A stretch of DNA of 64,000 nt from Larix kaempferi (Eukaryota; Streptophyta; Pinopsida; Pinales; Pinaceae). Positions 12,001-23,664 of the stretch are shown here, piece after piece. The notes beneath the pieces were generated by a model. The model made no database searches. It was not told the DNA's origin and worked only from the letters and a program-made list of their open reading frames with translations. Every line of letters begins with the position of its first letter. Position 1 is the first letter of the stretch. The stretch spans positions 11,893,501-11,957,500 of the forward strand of contig BSBM01000372.1 in the NCBI GenBank assembly GCA_027924585.1. The letters are read 5' to 3'. The translations under genes and the position numbers were made by a program.

Positions 12001-13782
12001 TTTACTCGCATACTTCTCCTCTCGCAGAGCTCTACCCAAATGCAGAGACAACATCTCTCGCCGAGATGATCCCAACCTCGTTTGTTTTTATCAGAGATGC
12101 ATCTATTGTTCAACAGAAGGATCAATGCGGGGCTATACGAATCCCAGGACTGGCTTCCTCTTCCTCCTCCTTGACGCCTCCTCCCAGGTCTGTCCAACCC
12201 TAAATCTCTATCGTCCCTTTATTATAACGATGGCAATCAAATAAAAGGCAGCGATCCCTCCCCAACACGATGGTGTCAGCGTATGGAACAAACGTGGAGG
12301 CAGAAATCAAACGCGGAGGTCAGGTCATGCGCCCTCTACCCAGTTCTGATAAGCTCGATCCAGTATCTCGTGTGCATAGTATTGCTAACATGCCTAAAAC
12401 GACAGCCTATTAAAAACGGACATGATTATATGGATCTATATACTGAGCAGAGAGTTTTTCCTTTTCAGTAATCAACAGCCAAATGCGTGGGACAGAAATC
12501 AGTCAAATGGATTACTCGGGTGATTGCATACTACGGTAATCTAACAATGAGGAAAATAAAAATAAAGAAGATAACAATGTCTCAGGGATTACCATCCATT
12601 TCCCAATGCAATGATTTAAATTTATACTATACTCCAGCACGGGAGAAAACAAAATGCATCTATATCCCACCATAATCTATGCAGAGGTCGGCTTTATAAT
12701 ATGGAATAAAGCTGGAGAAAAACTCATACCATAAGGAGCTGGAAGATATTCAGTTAGCAATCAACCTCTGTATCAATTCTAAAACCACCCTTCTGCCGAT
12801 TCTGAAATCCCGTAGTTTGTATTCTCCATAATCGCGTCCTTCCCCCCCATGTTTGACGGTGGTAGCCGTTTGGTGAAAAGCGTTTAATGGGACAAATGGC
12901 ATTTGCCATCTAACAGATTATGGCATCCTATTCTAACAAAGGGCACACTGTATAATTATCATGAAGATGGTGCCCTCTATTTTGCAAACAAAAACCTAGA
13001 AATTCGGGATGGACTCGGCAGTCTTTGATGAGAGAGTCCTACATTTAATGTTTACACCAACTAAGATATCTTTAAATTTAACCCCGCCAATTAAATTTTA
13101 AAACGGTTGATTCTTCATTTACACGATGCTTATTACGAATCTATCTATCGTTAATGCATAATCAATTATGTTCTTATTTGAGAGGATCCACTAATAACCA
13201 CAATCCTATTATTAAGGATCGTGTTCCTTCTTGATGAGTAAGGCAAATTATAACAAGGATAACCATATATTAATTAAACTCTATATATATTACATCAATT
13301 GTATTTTCATAAATACATGCCAAAATAAGTACCTCTTATTAAAATTACCACGTAATTGGCAATAGTTTCTTCCTTATATAATGTTTGTAAGGTTTATAAA
13401 ATCTCAAACAAAACTTAATATATATATAAGTATGTGTCTATAGTACCCTTCTAGCCTTTTAGCTTTGGTTAGGCTCTACCTAGGTGAATGTCCCTAGTTT
13501 CTTACCCTCAAATGTCTATAATCCAAAACCTATCTCTCAAGGCTTCCTAGCCTTTTTACATTTTGCTTAGAGGATTTAGTTACTTAACGTCTTAGTTACA
13601 TCCTTGCTTTTACTTACGTCATTTATAAGTTTATGATTAAGAACTTATAATCCAGAGGTAACGATACTTCCGGGGTCCACTAGTGGGGCCTTGGCCTTGA
13701 GCTCCTCACCATGGCAAATTACAAAATTCATAATTATTTTTAAATATAATAACCATAGGCATCGAAATTGAGGGATGTTACA
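9009..13782 (-). repeat. E2 LTR, left (the 3' LTR on the minus strand)
   Basis: 4774 bp, a near copy of 15880-20655, with about 11 substitutions in the first 1.4 kb by eye. Nothing in it looks like a known gene. Confidence 0.95.
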
Positions 13783-13797
13783 CACTCCACCCCTTAA
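13783..13797 (-). other. Polypurine tract of E2
   Basis: Read on the minus strand, TTAAGGGGTGGAGTG precedes the LTR start TGTAACATCC. This fixes the element's orientation together with the primer site at the other end. Confidence 0.85.
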
Positions 13798-14159
13798 AGA
13801 TAACACCGTCCTCGGTGTTCAACAGTTTGCCTTTTGCGTCCATTCATCATCTTTTGCTTACTTTTGCTCTTAAGGTTTGGTAGTCTTTACATATTTGTGA
13901 TTTCAGCAAGCTATCTTCAATTGTAACCTGCACATTGTACAACTCGTACAAGATTTTTCAGTATTTTTCAGTATAACATAAGTATACAAAATTTCAAAAT
14001 AGCAAATGTTTATCTTTCATCCTCATCCTTGATGAAATATTTGCTTATTTTAGCATTCATAACATTCACACATAAATACATGTGATAGTCTAGCTACAAG
14101 ACAATCATTTTCGTTAACTCGTATCATAAAACAATTCTTTCAACTGAACTTTGTAATCA

Positions 14160-14310
14160 CCAAACCTCTTTGTACTTCCGCAATCATGGAGACTTGCATA
14201 CAAAACTCTTATGTATTTTCTGCAATCGTGAAGACTTGCCATACAAAAACCCTTTATGTATTTCCGCAATCGTGGAGACTTGCCATACAAAACATGAGTC
14301 TTCTATAACT
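14160..14310. repeat. Imperfect tandem repeat of about 53 bp, three units, in E2 interior
   Basis: The motif GCAATCGTGGAGACTTGCCA recurs three times with small changes, separated by TATGTATTT spacers. Confidence 0.8.
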
Positions 14311-14384
14311 CAGCCGGAAAACCTCTGCATACAGCAGAAATATGACAGTCTTACTCTGCAACTCATTACATAGCTTTCCCTCAT

Positions 14385-14495
14385 CGAATCTTCTTGTGGG
14401 CTCAGTTCTAACACCACAAGGAAAAAGTTTAGTCTCCTCAGAGAACCTCTTGTGTGCTCCGTTCTAACAACACAAGGAAAAATCATGAGCCCTTC
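14385..14495. repeat. Two-copy direct repeat in E2 interior
   Basis: A block with CTTGTGGGCTCAGTTCTAAC and ACACAAGGAAAAA is repeated about 60 bp later with changes. Confidence 0.75.
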
Positions 14496-15865
14496 CTCTG
14501 CTCAATTCGATGGTTATAAAGTTTTCCTAGGACTTTTGGGTTAGTATAACATTCAACGAGCTTCCCACCTGCTCTGTTCCACTTCCATGGGGAACATGAC
14601 CACAATTTTAGGGAAGTTGCACCCTGCAACAGCTAGTAAGTGAGTGCAAGATGCAGCCTCTACTTGAGTTCAGGAAATATTATTTTCCCCTCAAATCTTC
14701 TCATTTGAGTCCGAGAATTTTACTTAGTAACAATCATTTAGTATTTCTTGTATTCCACATGCGACATAATACCAACAAAATATTAACGAATATATTCCCT
14801 GTTTACTATCATATTCTATGCCTTTTGATGATTACACATCATCACTCATAAGTCTTATCACCAATCATGATTCATAAAGCCCTGAAATCCAAATTTAAAA
14901 TGTAAAGTAAACCATTACTTACTCTTGATCGATTCAGCTCAACTTATCTATGTAAGTGGTTGTATAATCCATATTCTTCTCGAATTACGACATTGGTCAT
15001 GATCCAAAATCACCTCCTGAAATGTTAGTATAAAGAAAAATTTCTTTTTCTTCAATCGCTCAACAATTGAACATATTAGTTCCATAACATGATACACATG
15101 CTCATTCAATAACTTATGCATCAAATAATCAGTAGCTATCACTTCTATCAACAAATATTTTACCCGATTATCTTCTACATATATACGAAGAATATTTATG
15201 AAGTAACATTATATGAACTAACAATCATGCATTGAATTTGAGGGTGTTTATCTGACTTTGCTTAATCAAACAAACTTACTTTATTGGAGTATACTAATAA
15301 AACTGATACTTTTAAATCAGAGGCGCTCATAGGTAACACACTTAGTAAACTTTGATAAAAATGCAGAAAATATATGATACTTCTAGGAAATTACTTATTA
15401 GTTGGCATGTCTCAAAATCTTTTGTTCTGTCAAGGTAATAGCAAAGTTTTCCATATCCTCCTCTATTTCTTCTAGTTTAGTACTTTATCAAAGAATATTA
15501 AAATTTATGAATCAACAATCCTATAAGAGATTATAGTGCTTCTATTCCTTTTAACAAGGTTAACTGCGTTAATAAATTATAATATAGAATTCGTTACATT
15601 CACATGTACTAAAATTATTTCCACTAAATATTCCGCGATAATCATGTGAGTACCTACATCTTTCTTCTAGCAAAGAAAACTTTCGACAAGGATAACATAC
15701 CTCCTTCAATTGTTGAGATACTTATCTTTACTCCCTTGAACCTGGATGACATTAACTCCTCGTTCATTCCAATCCCATGCATCCAAAAAGAACAATTTGA
15801 TTAGTCAATTTTCATACCTATTTATTTCATGCTGAGCCCATCAAGCCCGAGTGCTGTAACCTACA

Positions 15866-15877
15866 GCTCTGATACCA
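15866..15877 (-). other. Primer binding site of E2 (initiator tRNA-Met)
   Basis: Minus-strand TGGTATCAGAGC, two bases inside the right LTR. It shows that E2 is transcribed leftwards. Confidence 0.92.
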
Positions 15878-15879
15878 TA

Positions 15880-18800
15880 TGTCACGAACCCAAAATTTCT
15901 TAAAATTTAAAACTTCTCTAAGTGCCTAAAATGCCACTAAAATTTATGCAGTAATATAAAGTGTGGGTTTACTTTCTTTAAATACTGCTTTACAAAATAA
16001 TAAAAACTTTGCGACACTTATTACTGTTTACAATTGTCGTTATGCTAATCAAGGAAAAGATATACGTTTTATTTTCAACTAAATAAATTCTGAACTTGAT
16101 ATGTCAACCATTTCTTAAATCTTGCGGGAAACACAAAAACTTCATTATGTCTTAATATACATCTTTAGAAAGCATGTATATCTTTTATCGCACCAATAGA
16201 ACAACCTAAATGGTAACAACATAATCATAATCATAAGGGAAACATACTAGCAATATACATCATAATCAACTTTCTAATGGATCGGATACTTCAAAGTAGT
16301 CATAAACATTTTTAAAGACAGAAACAAGTACTCATACATAAGACACATAGAGAAACACCATAGAAAACATAGGAGACAAAATATAACGTGGTTCACCCGT
16401 ACACGGGCTAGTCCACAAAGGTGTGTGCATTCTTTATTATTTAGGCAAAAAGTGATAGTATTACAAAGAGCAACTTAGTTGCTGCAGCAAGACGCCTTCT
16501 CTTTCCAGCAAGCCTCTACCACATAGAGCTTTTCATGAATCAACTATCTAAAATGTAATGAAGTAGCATATAGATATATATTACACTTGTCATCTTGAAG
16601 TTTCAAAAAGTACATACATCTATTCTTTTAACTAAAAACCACATAGGTGAAAACTCTACATGGAGAGATTCAAAGATTCTTAATAACTAAGGTATGGGAA
16701 TAGATGTACCTAAAACTCCAATATCCCAATTATATTTATTTATTTACTTCATCATCCTAAGATTGATTAAATCCAATGGTCTATAAAATAAGTTCATCCC
16801 TTCGTTTACTAACATCCATACATAAATCGAAGGTAGTAAACAATCACCCTATGACTTTATACTCTTTCCAGATTAATTAAACTAAAGGGTAACACCATTT
16901 TAACTTATATCTAAATTTTATTATTCGTCCCTTAATAAAAAAAAATTAAGGGTCTAAATACGTATTCCTTAATTAATCTAAAGGATCATACCTTTCAAAT
17001 CATATTAACACCTCGAATAAAATACCATATAATAGATTCACTTATACAAAATAGAATATAGTTTAGAACCCTCAAAAACATCTCTAGCTCAATGTTGATT
17101 TAGATTAATCAACATAGGGAGGCAAACTACTACTATAATGTAAGTTCTATGGTACAATTGATTTTGCTACCAAAGCATTTTGCCAACTAAACACACCAAA
17201 GCATAAATATAAAACCACAAGGTGCTTACACTGTAAACGTGCATGTGATCAGGGATGAAATCCTGTGGCACACCATTATGCAGACATCATGAATGAAAGA
17301 AAAATAAGCAACAAAATATCCTCAGGGTTGCAAGGGCTCCAGGAAGCTTACACTATACATAAGGAATTTAGGATAATACTCTAAGGCCGAGTTTAACCAA
17401 ACTAAAACATAATCTGACAGGGATAATGCAGAACCCTACAAGCAAGAATCGCATCTACCAGTATCTACTCTTTTGATAATAACAATAGATTTATCTATAC
17501 ATACAACCTTTGGTTTCAGACGAGGGTCTGAAAATCTTCGCGACCTCCAAATGGTTATTATAACCGCACCTATTCAGAATAGGGACATAACTACAACATT
17601 TTTTTTTTATTCAAGAATAATTTAGTGAGAAATGGATTCACCATTTCCCTAATAATAACTCGAGATTAACTAGATCAAGGACTTCGATCAAACCCTATAC
17701 AAGTAAGATCTACGTTTTTAATTCACATAATTAAGAACTAGCATGCAGAAGAAATAGAAGGGAAATCCATGATTTTTTAATAGCAATAAAGATCTAAGAT
17801 GCCATTAGTGTACAGGTCAAAGATCCATGACTTAAATCAGCAAGCAGCTGAGCCAGCATAATCATAAAGGAAAATCCTAGGCATAAAAAATAATCAACTA
17901 TGTTTTTTTTAAAATCAGCATAGCATACCTACCGAGATCTATGATCCAACAGGATTCATGGCATAATAATAAACCTATTACTACATGTTCGGTTTAGCCC
18001 ATAGATCCTATCAAAGATCTAGGATTATAATGCACTGATATCCACGGTTGTGGCAACAATAATGAACCACAAATTTTTTTAGCTACATATATATGACCAA
18101 TGTTTCGGGACAGAGCTACACCAATTATCCTGGTCTCACTGCAGCAAAATATAATCAAATAAAAAGAAGAGGAAATTTTATCGCTATCTCTTCCACGAGA
18201 TCTACAAATAAGACATGAGCATCTACACAGTGATTTCGGAAATTTCATTGATGAAGATCGAAGATTGTAAAGCCAAAATACCTTTCAAACTTCTCTATAG
18301 TCGAGTAGACCTTTCCAAAAGATTCTCTTTCTCAGAGACTGTATAATCTATACACAGAGAATGACTCTATTCCACGCGAGTTCTCTTATTTAGAGGTTGC
18401 ACTAAAATCCCTAAGTATTTACATAGTTATGGCAATTACTCTTTATTAGAGATCGTATGAATCTTTACAAAGATATTAACTCTATCCTGGCGATATCTCT
18501 GCATTATAACTCGTGTGACCCCTATTCTACATCGTAGAGCTGCAGGAAATGTATTTCTCCCGTGGTTGCAATGAAAGGTTATAACTTAAAACTGTAGCAA
18601 GTTAGAGTAACCTATTTAAAGAAAGTGATGTAAACAAGAGTAGAGGTAACCTCATGATGCAAATCCTAATTCAGAGATATTGCTTACAATGACAACTAGA
18701 ATGCAAATCATAATTCGAAAATGCTGCAAACCCGATAGGAGACATCATTTACTTTTCTGGGAGTGACCCATTACTAACCTGTTCCGATCGCAAATTCTTC

Positions 18801-20655
18801 TGGGAGGAAGGGTTACCAATCTGCTCTCGTCGCAAAGCCACTCCTATCGCTGAGTACGCTTCTCCAAGAGCAATTTACTCGCATACTTCTCCTCTCGCAG
18901 AGCTCTGCCCAAACGCAGAGACAACATCTCTCGCCGAGATGATCCCAACCTCGTTTGTTTTTATCAGAGATGCATCTATTGTTCAACAGAAGGATCAATG
19001 CGGGGCTATGCGAATCCCAGGACCGGCTTCCTCTTCCTCCTCCTTGACGCCTCCTCCCAGGTCTGTCCAACCCTAAATCTCTATCGTCCCTTTATTATAA
19101 CGATGGCAATCAAATAAAAGGCAGCGATCCCTCCCCAACACGATGGTGTCAGCGTATGGAACAAACGTGGAGGCAGAAATCAAACGCGGAGGTCGGGTCA
19201 TGCGCCCTCTACCCAGTTCTGATAAGCTCGATCCAGTATCTCGTGTGCATAGTATTGCTAACACGCCTAAAACGACAGCCTATTAAAAACGGACATGATT
19301 ATATGGATCTATATACTGAGCAGAGAGTTTTTCCTTTTCAGTAATCAACAGCCAAATGCGTGGGACAGAAATCAGTCAAATGGATTACTCGGGTGATTGC
19401 ATGCTACGGTAATCTAACAATGAGGAAAATAAAAATAAAGAAGATAACAATGTCTCAGGGATTACCGTCCCTTTCCCAATGCAATGATTTAAATTTATAC
19501 TATACTCCAGCACGGGAGAAAACAAAATGCATCTATATCCCGCCATAATCTATGCAGAGGTCGGCTTTATAATATGGAATAAAGCTGGAGAAAAACTCAT
19601 ACCATAAGGAGCTGGAAGATATTCAGTTAGCAATCAACCTCTGTATCAATTCTAAAACCACCCTTCTGCCGATTCTGAAATCCCGTAGTTTGTATTCTCC
19701 ATAATCGGGTCCTTCCCCCCCATGTTTGACGGTGGTAGCCGTTTGGTGAAAAGCGTTTAGTGGGACAAATGGCATTTGCCATCTAACAGATTATGGCATC
19801 CTATTCTAACAAAGGGCACACTGTATAATTATCATGAAGATGGTGCCCTCTATTTTGCAAACAAAAACCTAGAAATTCGGGATGGACTCGACAGTCTTTG
19901 ATGAGAGAGTCCTACATTTAATGTTTACACCAACTAAGATATCTTTAAATTTAACCCCGCCAATTAAATTTTAAAACGGTTGATTCTTCATTTACACGAT
20001 GCTTATTACGAATCTATCTATCGTTAATGCATAATCAATTATGTTCTTATTTGAGAGGATCCACTAATAACCACAATCCTATTATTAAGGATCGTGTTCC
20101 TTCTTGATGAGTAAGGCAAATTATAACAAGGATAACCATATATTAATTAAACTCTATATATATTACATCAATTGTATTTTCATAAATACATGCCAAAATA
20201 AGTACCTCTTATTAAAATTACCACGTAATTGGTAATAGTTTCTTCCTTATATAATGTTTGTAAGGTTTATAAAATCTCAAACAAAACTTAATATATATAT
20301 AAGTATGTGTCTATAGTACCCTTCTAGCCTTTTAGCTTTGGTTAGGCTCTACCTAGGTGAATGTCCCTAGTTTCTTACCCTCAAATGTCTATAATCCAAA
20401 ACCTATCTCTCAAGGCTTCCTAGCCTTTTTACATTTTGCTTAGAGGATTTAGTTACTTAACGTCTTAGTTACATCCTTGCTTTTACTTACATCATTTATA
20501 AGTTTATGATTAAGAACTTATAATCCAGAGGTAACGATACTTCCGGGGTCCACTAGTGGGGCCTTGGCCTTGAGCTCCTCACCATGGCAAATTACAAAAT
20601 TCATAATTATTTTTAAATATAATAACCATAGGCATCGAAATTGAGGGATGTTACA
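15880..20655 (-). repeat. E2 LTR, right (the 5' LTR on the minus strand)
   Basis: 4776 bp, starting (plus strand) TGTCACGAACCC and ending GGATGTTACA. Nearly identical to the left copy. A T-run in the left copy (10058-10080) is an A-run here (16929-16952). Confidence 0.95.
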
Positions 20656-20660
20656 CTAAC
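20656..20660. repeat. Target-site duplication of E2, right copy
   Basis: CTAAC, partner of 9004-9008. Confidence 0.93.
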
Positions 20661-21001
20661 CCTAGAAGATGAACCGTCATAAAGTTTGCAGCCCCAAGGT
20701 GGTTAGTTGAACAGTCAACTTCCCGAGGTCATAACTTTTGCATACGATCTCCGTTTGGGGCGCTCGGTAGCCCGTTGGGAATTTCTATCCGAGATTTACA
20801 ACTTTCGACTAGGCCCAAATGTATGCCGGAGGCAACCATTTGGTCCCCCAAATCGCCAAAAAATGTCGTTCAGGGCCTCAAAATGGCTCAGGAAGTTCAG
20901 GACCCAAAAAACTGCTAAAAATAGTAATTTACCAAAATTGCCAGAAGACTGTTTTGAGCCAGTTGGAAGAGGTGGGCCACCACCGATATCCACCTGGATC
21001 A
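20656..21001 (-). repeat. E3 left LTR (the 3' LTR on the minus strand), main surviving part
   Basis: Aligns with 23310-23664 with about 5% substitutions and one indel of about 9 bp. The right edge at 21001 is set by the terminal CCTGGATCA, inverse of the LTR start TGATCCAGG. The rest of this LTR is displaced by E2 and E1. Confidence 0.9.
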
Positions 21002-22136
21002 ATCCTCCCTCCTTAGGAAGCAATGGTCTCCATTGCATTAAATCCCTTATCATATGTCGAGCTGTGTGTCGAGTTGAGCTCTTGGTGCGACATTTGCTAA
21101 AGTGGAAAGATTGCCTTACTTTGACATCTTCAGAGGGTTGTAATTGTTGTTGATGGATGCGCTGGAGCTGTTCAACAGTTTTGGTTGTTGTGGTATCCTT
21201 GGTATGCACCAGTGTGGATGGTTTCTTTTTGGAGGGGCCCCTTGAATGCGTGGCCTTGCACTGTAGAGGTACCCGAATAGGCGATGCTGCACTAACGTTG
21301 TGTTTTTCTTGTTTCTGTTGAGTAGAAGGATAATCTGCAGAGGTTGTGGATGTCTCCGCGATCTGATGTTCACCTTTAGTGGCAATTGCAAATAGGGAAA
21401 ATTTCCCAGTGTGGGAGATTATCTTTCTTCCCTGCTTGTTTGGGGTAGGTGCAACTATCTCTGGTATCCGATAGAGTTGTCCTTCCAAAGTGACAATGAC
21501 ATTGCGAGGTCGTGATTCATATACAGCATGACACTTCCACATATATGGTTGTCCTAAAAGAACATCACATACTTCAAGTGGGACCACATCACACAATACC
21601 TCATCTTTGAAGGGCTTGATGCCATATGGTAGGCGACATTGGTGACTGACACGGATCCTTTGTCCTTGGCTTAGCCATTCAATGGTGTATGGTTGTGGGT
21701 GCGACGTTATTGGTAGCTCCAATCTCTTGATGACTTCTTCTGAGATCAGGTTCTTCTGGCTTCCGCTATCCACAACAAAGTGTAGGGGAATTCCCTTCAC
21801 CCACATCTGTGAGTGGAAAAGGCGCTCCTGTGCCTCCGACTCTTCAGTCTCCTCTGGCTGAATCTGTGTGGTGGCAACAACGACACTGGGTTCTGCATCA
21901 ATGATCTGCTTCCCTTTTCGCGCGGCTGTGAAATTAGGTTCCGAGTCAGAATCGGAACTGGGATCTGATTCTAAAGCTTTGATCTCAGCCACCAATGACT
22001 GTTTTGAGCGACAATCATCAGTGTTGTGCCAGGGTCTTTTGTGGAACTCGCACCACTTCCCGGTGTCCTTCTTTGTCTTTTCTTTACCCTTCTTCGCCTG
22101 TGGTTGGGACTGGTTGTCCTTTTCCTGCCCCGTGCT
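20796..22136 (-). CDS. E3 protease region, in frame with gag after one TAG
   Basis: Continues in the same frame as gag, directly after the TAG at 22137-22139. The first part carries a zinc-knuckle-like motif WCEFHKRPWHNTDDC (about 22065-22020), a form common in plant gag proteins. Then comes an aspartic protease core FVVDSGSQKNLIS with the DSG active site (near 21770) and the downstream DVLLGQPYMW segment. Next is a low-complexity Gln/Thr/Ser-rich tail. The frame runs through the purine tract into the LTR and stops at 20796-20798. No RT, RNase H or integrase follows. The protease would cleave Gag during particle maturation. Whether it is made depends on passing the TAG. Confidence 0.82.
   Translation of the reverse strand, partial: STGQEKDNQSQPQAKKGKEKTKKDTGKWCEFHKRPWHNTDDCRSKQSLVAEIKALESDPSSDSDSEPNFTAARKGKQIIDAEPSVVVATTQIQPEETEESEAQERLFHSQMWVKGIPLHFVVDSGSQKNLISEEVIKRLELPITSHPQPYTIEWLSQGQRIRVSHQCRLPYGIKPFKDEVLCDVVPLEVCDVLLGQPYMWKCHAVYESRPRNVIVTLEGQLYRIPEIVAPTPNKQGRKIISHTGKFSLFAIATKGEHQIAETSTTSADYPSTQQKQEKHNVSAASPIRVPLQCKATHSRGPSKKKPSTLVHTKDTTTTKTVEQLQRIHQQQLQPSEDVKVRQSFHFSKCRTKSSTRHTARHMIRDLMQWRPLLPKEGGLIQVDIGGGPPLPTGSKQSSGNFGKLLFLAVFWVLNFLSHFEALNDIFWRFGGPNGCLRHTFGPSRKL
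21002..21020 (-). other. Polypurine tract of E3
   Basis: Minus strand CTAAGGAGGGAGGAT directly before the LTR start TGATCC. The gag-protease frame stays open across it. Confidence 0.75.
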
Positions 22137-22904
22137 CTACGAGCCAGAGTTTCCCTTGCCCTGCTTCTGCGCAGGTCCGAAGTCACGCTTGTTCTTTTGC
22201 TGAAATTTCTGCTCAATTTTGACAGCATATCGATAGGCGGATCCGAGTGAAGAGATTTCCAGGAAATCCATCTCTGTTCGGATGTACCAGTGTAGGCCAC
22301 TGCGATATTTCAGTACTAGGTGCTGCTCGGAGTCCTTGATACCTAGCTTTGTGCGCAAGGTATGAAATTTTTTGGTGTACTCCGACACCGTTTGGTCCCT
22401 CTCTTGATGCAGAATGGTCCATTTTTTGTACTGGTCATCATAGTTTCCAACAGGGTAATATTGTTCCTTGACGGCATCTATAAAAAAGGCCCAAGTGGGA
22501 TTGGAATATTCAAACAATCCAGACTCGTCTGATGAGTTTTTCTCACAATAAGTTTCCCACCAATTTTTGACATGGGGGACGGCCTTAAGGAGCGCAAAGA
22601 TGATCTTTTCCCTGTCGAAAAATTGGTGGACAGAGAAATACCCTTCTAGTAGATTCAACCATTTATCTAGGGCATCGGCATCGATTTGGCCTTCAAATAA
22701 AGGGATATCAAAATTAACTTGTACCTTGAAGGGAGTCGTATCTCTGAAATGGCTGCTCGATAAGGGTTCATTTGCCGTTGTTGGCATGCGTTGAAGGATT
22801 TGGGCGAAATTATCCATCATCTCGTTCCTCTGTCGCGCGAGGGCTTCCTCGAGCAACAACTTGATAGGATCTACTGCTCCATCGTCTCTCTTTTCTTCCG
22901 CCAT
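22137..22904 (-). CDS. E3 gag
   Basis: ATG at 22904 (context CCC ATGG) starts a 255-residue gag; the frame is open further upstream only through the primer-site leader. The retrotransposon gag domain is seen in VKNWWETYCEKN, SNPTWAFFIDAVKEQYYPVG and QTVSEYTKKFHTL, in the order typical of Ty3/gypsy gag. It ends at a TAG (22137-22139) with the protease frame continuing in phase. Gag forms the cytoplasmic particle that packages element RNA. The start is chosen because it lies after the primer site and begins a charged, gag-like N terminus. Confidence 0.85.
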   Translation of the reverse strand: MAEEKRDDGAVDPIKLLLEEALARQRNEMMDNFAQILQRMPTTANEPLSSSHFRDTTPFKVQVNFDIPLFEGQIDADALDKWLNLLEGYFSVHQFFDREKIIFALLKAVPHVKNWWETYCEKNSSDESGLFEYSNPTWAFFIDAVKEQYYPVGNYDDQYKKWTILHQERDQTVSEYTKKFHTLRTKLGIKDSEQHLVLKYRSGLHWYIRTEMDFLEISSLGSAYRYAVKIEQKFQQKNKRDFGPAQKQGKGNSGS

Positions 22905-23022
22905 GGGAGGCCGTTTGGGGCGGCGAGAGTGGTCTTCCCCAAGTGAAACGAGTTTGAGACCCAACTCTCTGTATCCTGACCTCATCAGGGACATGCACCG
23001 AGAAACAATCAAAGAGCATACT

Positions 23023-23034
23023 GCTCTGATACCA
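23023..23034 (-). other. Primer binding site of E3 (initiator tRNA-Met)
   Basis: Minus-strand TGGTATCAGAGC one base from the LTR end (AAATCCGGATCA). Confidence 0.92.
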
Positions 23035-23035
23035 C

Positions 23036-23664
23036 TGATCCGGATTTATGTGGGAACGAAACAAAAGATAGCAGATACAGAATCATACACAGAGATATAT
23101 TGCAAATAACACAGTGATACAGTAAACACATATTCTATTAAATAGCGGAAATAGAACAGACTGTAAAATACAATAGCTGGAATGGTGGTAGCTATCTCTG
23201 AGAAGAGATGTGGCCGCTATGCTCATTCGTGCCAAGATGAATACAAAGAGAGGCCGAAAGGGCCTATTTATCATAAGCATGAGGGAAAGAATCCCAAACA
23301 TCCAAAAACCTAACCCTAGAAGATGAACCGTCATAAAGTTTGCGGCCCCAAGGTGGTTAGTTGAACAGTCAACTTCCCGGGGTCATAACTTTTGCATACA
23401 ATCTCCGTTTGGGGCACTCGGTAGCCCTTTGGGAAGGTCTATCCGAGATTTACAACTTTCAAATGGGCCGACTGGGCCCAAATGTATGCCAGTGGCAACC
23501 ATTTAGTCCCCCAAATCGCCAAAAAATGTCGTTCAGGGCCTCAAAATGGCTCCGGAAGTTCAGGACCCGAAAAACTGCTAAAAATAGTAATTTACCAAAA
23601 TTGCCAGAAGACTGTTTTGAGCTAGTTGGAAGAGGTGGGCCGCCACCGATATCCACCTAGATCA
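23036..23664 (-). repeat. E3 right LTR (the 5' LTR on the minus strand), 629 bp, intact
   Basis: Minus strand starts TGATCTAGG and ends CCGGATCA. A TATA-like GATAAATAGG lies near 23260-23270 on the minus strand. It preserves the uninterrupted sequence into which E1 (23285-23289) and E2 (23310-23314) inserted in the sister LTR. The predicted target duplication of E3 is GCCTT (23665-23669); the partner is off the left edge. Confidence 0.9.

Larger units (their letters stand above)
13783..15879 (-). other. E2 interior, non-coding (2097 bp)
   Basis: AT-rich and without long ORFs on either strand. It contains two small direct-repeat clusters (14160-14310 and 14385-14495) and otherwise nothing I can name. 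A packaging role for the interior is inference from element class. Confidence 0.8.
9009..20655 (-). mobile_element. Element E2: LARD-type non-coding LTR retrotransposon, complete
   Basis: Complete 11,647-bp element on the minus strand. LTRs are 9009-13782 and 15880-20655 (4774 and 4776 bp), with a 2097-bp interior. Read on the minus strand the LTRs start TGTAACATCCC and end GTTCGTGACA. The primer site (15866-15877) and purine tract (13783-13797) are both on the minus strand. Flanking duplication is CTAAC at 9004-9008 and 20656-20660. No gag or pol motif is visible in any frame of the interior; ORFs of 60-90 codons in the LTRs occur in both copies but match no family I know. Very long LTRs with a short non-coding interior are the hallmark of LARD elements, mobilised in trans by a gypsy relative. 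Confidence 0.93.
8979..23664 (-). mobile_element. Element E3: gag-protease-only LTR retrotransposon, split by E1 and E2
   Basis: Minus-strand element whose own pieces here are 8979-9008, 20656-21001 (left LTR), 21002-23035 (2034-bp interior) and 23036-23664 (right LTR). LTR ends are the inverted pair TGATCC/GGATCA (TGATCT in the right copy). The primer site TGGTATCAGAGC is one base inside the right LTR, and a purine tract abuts the left LTR. The interior codes for gag and protease only, so RT and integrase must come from elsewhere. This resembles the gag-only non-autonomous class called TR-GAG. The left LTR continues beyond base 1. The two LTRs differ by about 16 substitutions and one indel over some 340 bp (hand count). 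Confidence 0.85.

Noticed and set aside
11121-12675. ORFs of 60-85 codons in the E2 LTR, repeated at 17994-19548
   Set aside because: Present in both LTRs only because the LTRs are near identical; codon content and peptides show no family resemblance.
20707-21153. Plus-strand ORF across the E3 LTR, similar ORF at 23361-23660
   Set aside because: Antisense shadow of the E3 gag-protease frame and of the LTR.
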